Shown: one piece after another, positions 55,617-63,353 of the stretch
Layout of the letters: the number at the start of each line of letters is the position of its first letter
Position numbering within the stretch: the stretch's first letter is position 1
NCBI GenBank assembly: GCA_016719945.1
Contig: JADJYE010000008.1
Span: 372,001 to 436,000, forward strand
DNA from: Polyangiaceae bacterium
Lineage (GTDB): Bacteria > Myxococcota_A > Polyangia > Polyangiales > Polyangiaceae
DNA: 64,000 bases
Direction: 5' to 3'
Program-made: the position numbers and the translations under genes
The notes under the pieces: model-generated
Told to the model about the DNA's origin: nothing
Databases searched by the model: none
What the model saw: only the letters and a program-made list of their open reading frames with translations

Positions 55617-55886
55617 CAACCCTTCTTGGCCACACCCACGCGGGGACCCCCCGCGACGTCGGCCGGGGCCTCCTCGCCGCGGGCCTCCCCACCGGCCCGC
55701 GTGACCACGATCTCGCCGAGCTCCGCCGCCTTCAGCGCGCCGCCAGCCAGGGAGCCGATCGACGACGCGGCGGTGCTCCTCCTCGTGCTCGACCGGCAAC
55801 GCGTCCGAGTCCGACGTGTACGAGATGACGACGTCCTTCTTTCCCGTGGTCTTGTTGACGATGAGTCGGATGACGACCTCAGCCAC
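55616..55886 (-). pseudogene. Small partner protein of the FtsH operon, broken by one extra base
   Basis: From GTG 55886 (with GGAGGTGAT upstream): AEVVIRLIVNKTTGKKDVVI, SYTSDSDALPVEHEEEHRRV, then a loss of frame at the GGG run 55750-55752. Dropping one base gives RLLAGGALKAAELGEIVVTR and an Ala/Glu-rich tail, ending at a TGA (55618-55616) whose A is the A of the next ATG. The repaired protein is about 90 residues. The chance open frame through the error joins it to the next gene, which is misleading. The gene overlaps the ftsH-like stop by eight bases. Small acidic EHEEEHRR proteins like this sit next to FtsH-type enzymes in the ternary systems, from memory. Confidence 0.7.
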
Positions 55887-58035
55887 GATCACCTCCACTC
55901 GGGCCCGGGGGCGGGCGCCGCGATCCGTCCTTCGACAAGGCGGCCGAGATGGTCGCTCGGTCGATGACCTTGCGCTCGATCAGCAGGTCTCGGAGCGCCT
56001 CGAGCACGCGCTGCTCGTCGGCGATGATCCTCGCCGCCCGGGTGCGGGCGCGGTCGAGGATGTTTCGAACGGCGTCGTCCACGCGCGCGTTCTTCTCGTC
56101 CGAGGCGCGCGGCGCGCCGCGCCCCTGCTCCTCGGGGGACAAGAGGCTCAGGTCGTCCCCGCCCATCCCCATCTCGGTGACCATGGAGCGGGCGAGGCCG
56201 GCGGCGCTCGCCAGATCGCTCTGCGCCCCCGCCGAGACGTGCCCGAAGAAATGCAGCTCCGCCTCTCTGCCGCCGAACAGCGCCGCGAGGCGATCCTCGA
56301 AATCGAGCTGGGTCATCACGTAGCGGTTCGCCTTCTCGCCGAACGAGACCGCGCCGAGCGACCCGCCGATGTCGCCCTGGATCGAGATGCGCTCGATCGG
56401 CGGAGCGTGAGAGCAGAACAGGGCCACGGTGGCGTGGCCGGCCTCGTGCGTCGCGACGACGCGCTCCTCTGCGGAGGTGAGCCGCGGGCGCTCTACGTAT
56501 TCGATCAACGCCTGCTCGACGTCGTCTGCGCTGGTCGGACCCGAGACGTCCTCGCGGAGCCGCCGGCGCGCGATGGCCCTGCACAGCGCCTGGAGATGAT
56601 CGCCAGAGTAGCGCGGCGCGCGCCCGCCCTCGACTGGGCCGTCCGTCCGCCGCACGGCGTAGGACAACGCCTCGTCGCTCATCGCGAGGGCGAGCCGGCG
56701 GTCATGGACGCGGAGGATCGCCGCGCGGTCGGCTTCGTCGGGGTACGGCACATGGAGGAGGAACTCGAAGCGTCCCGGCCTCAGCAGCGCAGGGTCGAGC
56801 GACTCTGGGAGGTTCGTCGTGCCGACGACGAAGACCATTTCGTTCGAGCGGAAGCCGTCCATCTCGGTGAGCAGCTGGTTCACCATCGAGTGGTCGGTCT
56901 GAGAGCCCTCGTACGATCCTCGCGCGGAGGCGAACGCGTCGATCTCGTCGAAGACGATGACCGCCGGCGCGCTCTGCCTCGCTCGCAGGAACACGCGCCG
57001 CAGGTTCTCCTCGCTCTCGCCGTGCCATTTGCTCTTCAGCTCGGGCCCGCTCACGACGATCACGGCGGCGCCGAGGGACGTGGCCATCGCCTTGGCGAAG
57101 AGGGTCTTTCCTGTGCCGGGCGGGCCCCAGAAGATCATCCCGCGAGGGACCAGCTGCTCGATCAGGCGAACGCGCTCGGCGGTGGTCGCAGCGTCCTTGC
57201 GCGCGAGCACGTCGAGGATCTCGCGCGAGAGGCGCTCCTTCACCCGATCGTAGCCGCCGATATCGGCGCGCAGATCGACGTCGGGCAGCTCGACGTCCCC
57301 CGCGGTCGTCGCCGCGCGCAGCTGGGCAAAGGCGGCGGACGGGTCGGGCGGATAGTCCTCGCCCTCGAGCGCGGACAACATCCGGCGCAGCCGCACGGCG
57401 TTGACGCCGGAGACGAACTTGTAAAGGGCGTAGGGCGACAGCCCGCGTCCGAGCTTGCGCGACTCGCGCCGCGTGACCAGGCGCTGGAGCCGATCGCGTG
57501 GGACGCCCAGGATCGACAGCCGCTTCGGAAAGAGCGCGCTGATCACGTCGGGGAGGCGGAAGGACACGTCGCGGAAGCCCAGCCAGACGACGCCGGGGTT
57601 CTCGTACAACAGCGCGACGACCTCGCGCGCGAGCATGCTCAGATCGCCGGACGAGGTGGCCAAGAGGTCGAGGTGCGGAAGGACGACGACGCGCTCGTCC
57701 ACCGCGCCGCGGACGGCGTCGCGGAGCTGGACCAACATGCGATCGAGCGTCCCCGCGGGCCCAGGGTTGTTCGGGTCCGGGTCGGGCGGCGGGCGGCCGT
57801 CGAGGTAGATCGCCCTGCGATTCGCGGTCTTCAGCAGGTCGCGGACGCAGCGAAAGAAGTAGGGGACGAGCTCCTTGTCGCACTCGATGAGCACAGGGAG
57901 CCCGCGAACGAGCGCCTCCGCGGCCGCGCTCACCTCGTGGGGGTACGCGGCGACGACGGCCTCGAAGGCGGTGAGCTCCTGGGGCAGCTCCTGCTCCGGG
58001 ACCGAGAGCGGCGTGCTGGCCTCGCTCGGCCTCAT
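55879..58035 (-). CDS. Soluble FtsH-like AAA+ zinc metalloprotease
   Basis: A 718-residue protein. Residues 250-515 are an FtsH-type AAA+ ATPase: Walker A GPPGTGKT (304-311), Walker B VIVFDEID (Asp363, Glu364), second-region arginines in LLRPGRFE. Residues about 520-680 are an M41 protease with HEAGH (His530, Glu531, His534) and the third ligand in SAGAQSDLASA. The first 240 residues look like a degenerate P-loop NTPase fold without Walker A (LPVLIECDKE, VVVLPHLDLLATSS). There is no membrane helix, whereas cellular FtsH is anchored. Start ATG 58035 overlaps the upstream stop (ATGA). It should unfold and degrade proteins selected by its operon partners. It is the enzymatic core of this locus. 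Confidence 0.9.
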   Translation of the reverse strand: MRPSEASTPLSVPEQELPQELTAFEAVVAAYPHEVSAAAEALVRGLPVLIECDKELVPYFFRCVRDLLKTANRRAIYLDGRPPPDPDPNNPGPAGTLDRMLVQLRDAVRGAVDERVVVLPHLDLLATSSGDLSMLAREVVALLYENPGVVWLGFRDVSFRLPDVISALFPKRLSILGVPRDRLQRLVTRRESRKLGRGLSPYALYKFVSGVNAVRLRRMLSALEGEDYPPDPSAAFAQLRAATTAGDVELPDVDLRADIGGYDRVKERLSREILDVLARKDAATTAERVRLIEQLVPRGMIFWGPPGTGKTLFAKAMATSLGAAVIVVSGPELKSKWHGESEENLRRVFLRARQSAPAVIVFDEIDAFASARGSYEGSQTDHSMVNQLLTEMDGFRSNEMVFVVGTTNLPESLDPALLRPGRFEFLLHVPYPDEADRAAILRVHDRRLALAMSDEALSYAVRRTDGPVEGGRAPRYSGDHLQALCRAIARRRLREDVSGPTSADDVEQALIEYVERPRLTSAEERVVATHEAGHATVALFCSHAPPIERISIQGDIGGSLGAVSFGEKANRYVMTQLDFEDRLAALFGGREAELHFFGHVSAGAQSDLASAAGLARSMVTEMGMGGDDLSLLSPEEQGRGAPRASDEKNARVDDAVRNILDRARTRAARIIADEQRVLEALRDLLIERKVIDRATISAALSKDGSRRPPPGPSGGDRG

Positions 58036-58589
58036 ACGCGCACGCGGATGGTCAGCGAGCCGGTCTCGGCGTCCTCTTCGATGCTCTGGATCTCGCCGAG
58101 CTGCCCCGCGCGCCGGCGGAGCGCCTCCTGGGTGACCTTGACGACGACGTCGTCGAGCTCGGACCGCAGATCGACCACGCGCTGCTCGATGGCGGCGGTC
58201 ACCTCGCGCCTGCGCTCTTCACGCGCTTCGTCGAGCCGGATCTCGCCCTCGCGCCGAACGGTCGCGCGGTGGGCGTCGGTCACTCCCTGCTCCTCGTACG
58301 TGCGCACTGCCCGCTCGACGGTGACCTCGAGGTCCTTGGCCTCGCGGATGCCGACGTGGATCTTGCGCGCCGCGACGTCGACCCGAACGACCGCGCCACC
58401 GGGCTCGACCCGGGTCGCGACACCCCCGCTCGACGCAAAGCCCCTTCGCGTGAGCTCCTCCTCGAGCAACGCGGTCATGTCCTCCGCCGGCAGGACCTCC
58501 AGCACGTCGAGACGCGCCTCGACGCCGTCCTCCAGGACGACGTGGCGACGGACGGTCTCGGCGACGCGGATGACGTAGGGCCTGCTCAT
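58032..58589 (-). CDS. Partner protein of the FtsH operon, 185 residues
   Basis: A cytoplasmic protein of two parts: an N-terminal alpha/beta region with repeated short strands (YVIRVAETVRRHVVLEDGVE, DVLEVLPAEDMTALLEEELT, RVDVAARKIHVGIREAKDLE) and a C-terminal helix-plus-strand part ending SIEEDAETGSLTIRVRV. Highly charged, no catalytic motif. ATG 58589 overlaps the upstream stop (ATGA), and its own TGA overlaps the ftsH-like ATG. I think this is one of the so-called X domains of FtsH ternary systems, but I cannot name it. The regular Val/Arg/Glu rhythm suggests a scaffold or adaptor. Confidence 0.78.
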   Translation of the reverse strand: MSRPYVIRVAETVRRHVVLEDGVEARLDVLEVLPAEDMTALLEEELTRRGFASSGGVATRVEPGGAVVRVDVAARKIHVGIREAKDLEVTVERAVRTYEEQGVTDAHRATVRREGEIRLDEAREERRREVTAAIEQRVVDLRSELDDVVVKVTQEALRRRAGQLGEIQSIEEDAETGSLTIRVRV

Positions 58590-59677
58590 GTTCGCTCCCC
58601 CGCAACGATGCCTGATCCGTGGCCGAACGACGAGACCTCCCTGTGCGCAGCCGCCGCGCGCTCGAAGCCGGACTCGAGCCACGGCTCGAGCAGCTCCCGC
58701 GTCGCCTGCGCGGCCTCGAAGCCGTCGTCCACGAAGCCGACGGCCCGGGCCCGCGCAGCGACGCGCTGGAAGGCGAGCGCGGTGTCGAGCAGCGGGAGGA
58801 CCCCCTGCACCAGGCGCTGCCGCTCGGCGAGCGGGCCGTCTGGCCGAACCGCGGAGGACCAGAGCTCGGGGCCCGACGAGGCGCGCTCGTCGAGGATCGT
58901 GGCGACCGCGTCGAGCACGAACGCGCCGAGGTCGGGCCGACCCGTCGCGACGGAGAGAGACGCGAGCGCAGCTGGCCCGGACGCGATCGACAGCGCGATG
59001 GCCTCCGACTCGGCCGGCCGCGCCGCGCCCCGGCGCTCCTTGTCTGCCGCGGCGACCCTCCCCGCGAGCCGAGCGCGGCAGCCGTCGAGCACCACAGCCC
59101 CAGCGCCCGCGAACAGGGGCGCGGCGCCCGCCGACTCGAGCGACCAGCGCTGCTCACGCGGGAACGCTGCCCTCACCAGCGTCGACCGGGTGAACACCGG
59201 CGCGCCCACTGCGCGCTGGAAGCCGCACGCAGCGCAGGTCTCCGCGGCCCCGAGGAAGAAGAGCTCATCGGCTGGCGTCAGCAGCCCGGGCGCGGGCTCC
59301 GCGCGCCCCAGATCGTGCACGGGGTGCTGGTAGAGCATGGCGAGCAGGGTCCACGTCGCCGCCGAGAAGCGGAGCGACGGCGGCGGATGACGCTCCCACA
59401 ACCTGCCGCGGGCCGACGCTCTGCCTTCGGGCTCGAGCGTCCTTCGCGGAAGGGTTCCACCCCCGCGGACGAGGGCTCGCACGGCGCCTCGCGAGAGGGT
59501 CGTGAGGAGCAGCCACATGGCGTCGGGCCCGAGCGCGAGGCTGGCGTTCTTCGCGCTGAGGGCCGGCCCGGCGACGGCCCTGGGGGTCAAGCCCATCGCG
59601 GCGCTCGCGATCAAGAGCGGCCCGGCCTCGTCGGGGCGCACGAGCGCTGGGTCGGGAGGGCTCGGCGAGGCCGTCAT
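58586..59677 (-). CDS. Partner protein of the FtsH operon, 363 residues
   Basis: First gene of the operon. The protein is Ala-rich and mostly helical: LLIASAAMGLTPRAVAG, LRFSAATWTLLAMLYQHPVH, PADELFFLGAAETCAACGFQ, then GPAALASLSVATGRPDLGAF and RELLEPWLESGFERAAAAHR. A CAAC pair in the middle could be a redox or metal site but is not followed by a second pair. No known enzyme motif is visible. A -10-like TATGCT at 59695-59690 precedes the ATG by 12 bases on the minus strand. The order (this gene, 185-residue protein, FtsH-like protease, small and large partners) is kept by overlaps throughout. Confidence 0.75.
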   Translation of the reverse strand: MTASPSPPDPALVRPDEAGPLLIASAAMGLTPRAVAGPALSAKNASLALGPDAMWLLLTTLSRGAVRALVRGGGTLPRRTLEPEGRASARGRLWERHPPPSLRFSAATWTLLAMLYQHPVHDLGRAEPAPGLLTPADELFFLGAAETCAACGFQRAVGAPVFTRSTLVRAAFPREQRWSLESAGAAPLFAGAGAVVLDGCRARLAGRVAAADKERRGAARPAESEAIALSIASGPAALASLSVATGRPDLGAFVLDAVATILDERASSGPELWSSAVRPDGPLAERQRLVQGVLPLLDTALAFQRVAARARAVGFVDDGFEAAQATRELLEPWLESGFERAAAAHREVSSFGHGSGIVAGERT

Positions 59678-59708
59678 CGTAGGCGATGAAGCATAGCGGC
59701 CGCGCGCG

Positions 59709-59714
59709 TATGCT
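59709..59714 (+). promoter_or_regulatory. -10-like TATGCT, six bases before GTG 59721
   Basis: TATGCT, then six bases and GTG, without a Shine-Dalgarno. The same TATGCT word occurs facing left at 59695-59690 before the FtsH operon, so this is a compact divergent promoter pair. Confidence 0.38.
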
Positions 59715-59720
59715 CGGCAC

Positions 59721-60140
59721 GTGTTCGAACGGAGCGAGCGGCAGATCGTCCCTGGTCCGGATCTCTACGGCGCCGTCGCTCGCATCCAAGAGGGCCTGTT
59801 CCGTGACGGTCAGGTGTTGCTTCAGCAGGTGAGCCCGACGAGCTGGGTCGGCAAAGGGCCGGTCGTGGGGCTCGGCTTCTTGATGAAGGTCACGCTCGTG
59901 GCCTACCCGATGCCCTCCGGCGCGTTCGCGTTCGACGCGAAGATCGAGGCCGAGCTCGAGGACATGGGGATCATCTGGCTCGGCGTGAGCTGGTTCGTGT
60001 GCTTCCCGATCGCGGCGATCCTGTTCTTTTTGGCCTGGAAGGACGCATCGAACCGCCAGCGTTCGCTGTTCTCGAGCACGTGGGGGTGCGTCTTCGGGGC
60101 GCTGCAGGGGCACGCCCCGCCCCCCGGGCTCTACCGCTGA
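59721..60140 (+). CDS. Small membrane protein of unknown function
   Basis: A 139-residue protein from GTG 59721. The N-terminal 80 residues are soluble (VPGPDLYGAVARIQEGLFRD, GFLMKVTLVAYPMPSGAFAF); residues about 90-110 form one membrane helix (GVSWFVCFPIAAILFFLAW) and the end is a short basic/Pro tail. Not recognised. It is divergent from the FtsH-type operon with only 43 bases between start codons, so the two may share regulation. Confidence 0.7.
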   Translation: MFERSERQIVPGPDLYGAVARIQEGLFRDGQVLLQQVSPTSWVGKGPVVGLGFLMKVTLVAYPMPSGAFAFDAKIEAELEDMGIIWLGVSWFVCFPIAAILFFLAWKDASNRQRSLFSSTWGCVFGALQGHAPPPGLYR

Positions 60141-60182
60141 TCGGCCGCGCTGACAGCGGCGCTGCGCTCGACCGGTCAGGCC

Positions 60183-60635
60183 TCACTCGGGCGGCTTGAC
60201 CATGCCGTACTTCGGCTGCGGCCGGCGCTCCGGTGGCATTCCGTACATCGGCTTCATGCGCTCGTCGGCGGTCGTCGAGGCCGTGGGCGTGGGCTTCACC
60301 GAGGCGCTCGTGCTCGGCGTCGCGCTGGCCGACGTCGTAGGCGGCGGTGAGGGCATGCCGTATTCGGCGGCGACGTCTCGAGGCGCGGTGGCGGTCGCGG
60401 TCGCCGTCGTGGTCGCCGTCGTGGTCGTGGCGGCGGTGGTCGAGCTCGTCGCGGTCGAAGAGGGAGACTTCGCTGCAGAGTCGGTGGTGACGGTCGCGTC
60501 CGACGAGCAGCCCGCGGCGAGCGTCACGAGCGCGGCGCCCACGACGCCGAGGGAAAGGCCTCGGCGCGCACAGAACGGGCACTCGGTCTCGGCGCGCACG
60601 TGGCGCTTGCACGAGGGGCAAGGGAGCAGAGCCAT
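60183..60635 (-). CDS. Zinc-ribbon plus lipobox protein with YGM motifs
   Basis: A 150-residue protein with an odd layout. It begins with a short zinc ribbon (LLPCPSCKRHVRAETECPFC), followed at once by a hydrophobic helix with a lipobox-like end (VVGAALVTLAAGCSSD), then a Thr/Ser/Ala-rich low-complexity stretch, and ends with three Tyr-Gly-Met motifs (AEYGMPSPP, PMYGMPPERR, PKYGMVKPPE). A cytoplasmic zinc ribbon in front of the lipobox would be unusual, since lipoproteins are normally cut at the Cys. It might instead be a signal-anchor. Start ATG 60635 has TAACGT seven bases upstream. Function unknown. Confidence 0.72.
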   Translation of the reverse strand: MALLPCPSCKRHVRAETECPFCARRGLSLGVVGAALVTLAAGCSSDATVTTDSAAKSPSSTATSSTTAATTTTATTTATATATAPRDVAAEYGMPSPPPTTSASATPSTSASVKPTPTASTTADERMKPMYGMPPERRPQPKYGMVKPPE

Positions 60636-60642
60636 GAACGGC

Positions 60643-60648
60643 ACGTTA
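60643..60648 (-). promoter_or_regulatory. -10-like TAACGT, seven bases before ATG 60635
   Basis: Minus-strand TAACGT, seven bases and ATG, with no Shine-Dalgarno. Confidence 0.33.
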
Positions 60649-60745
60649 CAGGCGGCCGAGCTGGGACGCCACCTGTCACCCACGACGGGGCGTCGGCTAG
60701 ACTCGTGGGTCGGGCTCGAGCTCGCTCGCGCCGACAGGAGGACCG

Positions 60746-62302
60746 ATGGGACAGCTGCGAACCTCGTTGTGGACCCTCGCCGCGGCGAACTTAGCCGCGG
60801 CCGGGATGATCGCCGTGATGACCCCGGCTTGTGACGACGAGCCCGAGGGTGAGTGCTCGATCGAGGAGGGCACGGGATGTGCAAACGGCCAGGAGTGTCT
60901 CCTCGGCGCCGACGACCAGACGCACTGCGCTTGCTCGGTCGACGCGGACACCGGGTGTGCCGGCGGGCAGCAGTGCCTGGAGGGCCCAGACGGCGAGCCC
61001 GCCTGCTACTGCAACACCACCACAGAGGGCGGCTGCGAGGCTGGCCTGGTCTGCGAGGAGGTCGTCGGCGGGTACCCGGCTTGCTTCGCGCCGGTGACCC
61101 TCGGCGGCATGGTCTTCGACCTCGCGACCGACGCCGCCATCGAGGGCGCGCTGGTCGTGGCGCGTGACGCGAACTTCGCGGCGGTGAGCGGGGTCGCCGT
61201 GACCGACGCGAGCGGCAGCTATGTCCTCACCGTGCCCGTCCCCCGCAACGCCGACGGATCCCTCAGCGAGGCGCTCGTGTTCCTCCGCGCCGACGCCCAG
61301 GCGTACCTCACCTTCCCCATGGCGCCTCGAGTGGCCCTGCCCATCGACATGTCACAGGCCTCCGGCGACCCGCTCCACCTGGAGTCGTCCGCGACCGACA
61401 TCGGGCTGATCGAGATCGCAGACCCCGACGGCCTTGGCACCATCACGGGCACCGTGGTCGCAGAGGTGCCGATCGGCACCCTCGTGGTCGCGGGCGGCGC
61501 CACGGAGGCAGGTGGCGGCGTCACCGGCATCGCAGACTTCGATGGGACCTACACGGTCTTCAACGTGCCCGCGGGCTCCGTCGCCGTGCGCGGCTACAAG
61601 GCGGGCCTCCAGCTGACGTCCGCGACCGCCGAGGTCGCGGCGAGCGCCGTCACCGAGGGCGTCGACCTCACCGCGGTCGGCGAGGCCGCGTCGGTGGTCA
61701 GCGGCAAGGTCGAGATCGTCAACCCGGGCGATGGCTCGGACACCAGCGTGATCTTGGTGGTCGATGAGACCTTCAACCCCACGGCCGCGCGCGGCGAGGC
61801 CCCGCCGGGGCTGCGCGTCGCTGGCGTCGACGGGGACTTCGAGATCCCGTTCGTCCCCGACGGAAACTATGTGGTGTTGGCGGCCTTCGAGAACGACTTC
61901 TTGGTGCGCGATCCGGACACCAGCATCGGCGGCACCGGGCTCGTCCGCATCACGGTCGAAGGAGGAAGCCTGGCCCTGTCCGACGGCTTCAAGATCACCG
62001 GCTCGCTCGATGAGCCATCGCCCGACAACGAGGAGCTCGTCTCTGGACCGGTGGAGCTGTCGTGGAACGACGACTCGGGGGAGGACCATTACGAGGTCCG
62101 CCTCTACGACGCCTACGGCAACCTCGTCTGGGAGAAGACCGACGTCCCCGGCGTCAGCGGCGATGCTCGCGTCGTCGTCACGTACGAGGGCGACCCGCTG
62201 TCGTCGGGGACGCTGTACCAATTCCGCGCCGTGTCGATCAAGAACGGGGGCTCCCCGATCTCGATCACCGAGGACCTGCGGGGCGTCTTCCTCTACCAAT
62301 AG
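60746..62302 (+). CDS. Cys-rich surface protein with carboxypeptidase-regulatory-like domains
   Basis: A 518-residue exported protein with lipobox-like VMTPACDDEP (Cys about 29). Residues about 35-115 carry paired cysteines in EGF/Dickkopf-like spacing (CANGQECLLG, CACSVDADTGCAGGQQCLEG, CYCNTTTEGGCEAG). Then three or four beta-sandwich modules of the carboxypeptidase-regulatory type (LGGMVFDLATDAAIEGALVV, GTITGTVVAEVPIGTLVVAG, SGKVEIVNPGDGSD) and a final fibronectin-like module (PVELSWNDDSGEDHYEVRLY). It has the look of a cell-surface adhesin. ATG 60746 has AGGAGGA upstream, a clear start. Confidence 0.83.
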   Translation: MGQLRTSLWTLAAANLAAAGMIAVMTPACDDEPEGECSIEEGTGCANGQECLLGADDQTHCACSVDADTGCAGGQQCLEGPDGEPACYCNTTTEGGCEAGLVCEEVVGGYPACFAPVTLGGMVFDLATDAAIEGALVVARDANFAAVSGVAVTDASGSYVLTVPVPRNADGSLSEALVFLRADAQAYLTFPMAPRVALPIDMSQASGDPLHLESSATDIGLIEIADPDGLGTITGTVVAEVPIGTLVVAGGATEAGGGVTGIADFDGTYTVFNVPAGSVAVRGYKAGLQLTSATAEVAASAVTEGVDLTAVGEAASVVSGKVEIVNPGDGSDTSVILVVDETFNPTAARGEAPPGLRVAGVDGDFEIPFVPDGNYVVLAAFENDFLVRDPDTSIGGTGLVRITVEGGSLALSDGFKITGSLDEPSPDNEELVSGPVELSWNDDSGEDHYEVRLYDAYGNLVWEKTDVPGVSGDARVVVTYEGDPLSSGTLYQFRAVSIKNGGSPISITEDLRGVFLYQ

Positions 62303-62307
62303 CCCTC

Positions 62308-63297
62308 TCAGGCGGCGAAGAGATAGTCGGCGACCTCGACCAGCCCGAGGTCGCCGAGCCGTCGTCGCAAGATCTCTCGCGCGCCGCGCGCGCCGACGGC
62401 GACGACGACGAACGCCCCCGGGACGACCCCGCGCTCGGGCGCGAAGATCGGCCGGTCGCGCGCTCGGCCGCCGATCTTTCTGGGATCGATGTCGATGAAG
62501 TGCTCCGGGAACAGCCGGTGCGCCTCGAGCGCTCGCGCGAGCCGCTTGCCCGCCTTCCCCGCGCCCCAGATGACGAACGGGCGATCCCTGCGCAACAGGT
62601 CGATGGCCAGGTAGGTCGCGCGCGCCGCGAGCAGCCGCTGCCAGTGATTGGCGTCGCTCGTGAACGTCACCCGCCCAGGTCGATGTCGCCATTGAAAGAG
62701 CGTCTTCGGGACCTTCGCCATTCCGTACCCCGCTGCCCAGAACCGGAGCCAGAGATCGTAGTCCTGCGGCCAATCCACCGTTCGATAGCCGCCGACCGCG
62801 TCCAGCGCGGACCTGCGCATCACCACGCTCGGGTGGCAGAGCGGCGCCTCCACGAAGACCTCCCTCGCGTGATCGGCGGACGTGACGAGGCCATTCTGCC
62901 ATTCGACGTATCGCTCCAGCCCCTCGCCCGGGGCGGGCGACGCGAGCACCCGCACGCCGGCCACCGCGAGGGTCGGGTCCAGGTCGAGCAGGCGCGACGC
63001 CTCGCTGACCCGCCCCGGCAGCGACAGATCGTCTCCGTCCATCCTCGCGAGGTACGGGTACCTCGACGCCTCGACCCCGAGCGCGAGGGCCCTCGTCACG
63101 CCCACGCCGCCCGCAGCGTGACGTACGACGCGCGGGTCGGAGCGGGCCAGGCGAGCGACGATCTCCGGCCCGTCGTCGCTGGAGCCGTCGTCGATCGCGT
63201 GCAGCTCGGTCGTCGCCGGGTCGTCGAGGACGCTGCGAGCGGCCTCCTCGATCGTCGCCGCGACGTCGCGGTAGGGCAAGATCACGCTGACCGGCAT
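62308..63297 (-). CDS. Glycosyltransferase family 2 with C-terminal nucleotide-sugar-like domain
   Basis: A 329-residue protein. The N-terminal GT2 (GT-A) domain, about 1-220, has PVSVILPYRDVAATIEEAAR, DDGSSDDGPE, ARMDGDDLSLPGR (DxD) and WPQDYDLWLRFWAAG. The C-terminal 100 residues form a second domain with a Rossmann-like start (RPFVIWGAGKAGKRLARAL), resembling the nucleotide-binding fold of GDP-sugar or PglD-type partners. It should transfer an activated sugar to a lipid or polysaccharide. ATG 63297 starts just before the first strand; TAGCTT lies ten bases upstream. It converges on the Cys-rich surface gene. Confidence 0.87.
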   Translation of the reverse strand: MPVSVILPYRDVAATIEEAARSVLDDPATTELHAIDDGSSDDGPEIVARLARSDPRVVRHAAGGVGVTRALALGVEASRYPYLARMDGDDLSLPGRVSEASRLLDLDPTLAVAGVRVLASPAPGEGLERYVEWQNGLVTSADHAREVFVEAPLCHPSVVMRRSALDAVGGYRTVDWPQDYDLWLRFWAAGYGMAKVPKTLFQWRHRPGRVTFTSDANHWQRLLAARATYLAIDLLRRDRPFVIWGAGKAGKRLARALEAHRLFPEHFIDIDPRKIGGRARDRPIFAPERGVVPGAFVVVAVGARGAREILRRRLGDLGLVEVADYLFAA

Positions 63298-63353
63298 CGA
63301 GCGGCACAAGCTACCGCGGTCCTGGGCGATTGCCCGAGCGTTCTGCCGGTGCG

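Noticed and set aside
54408..55898. Continuous 496-residue frame joining the small and large FtsH partners
   Set aside because: The middle (Arg/Gly-rich) and the end lack protein character, and the repaired frames give better sequences with a TGATG junction at 55616; the joined frame is a product of two frameshifts.
55816..58578. 920-residue plus-strand open frame
   Set aside because: Antisense of the FtsH-like gene, which has full catalytic motifs.
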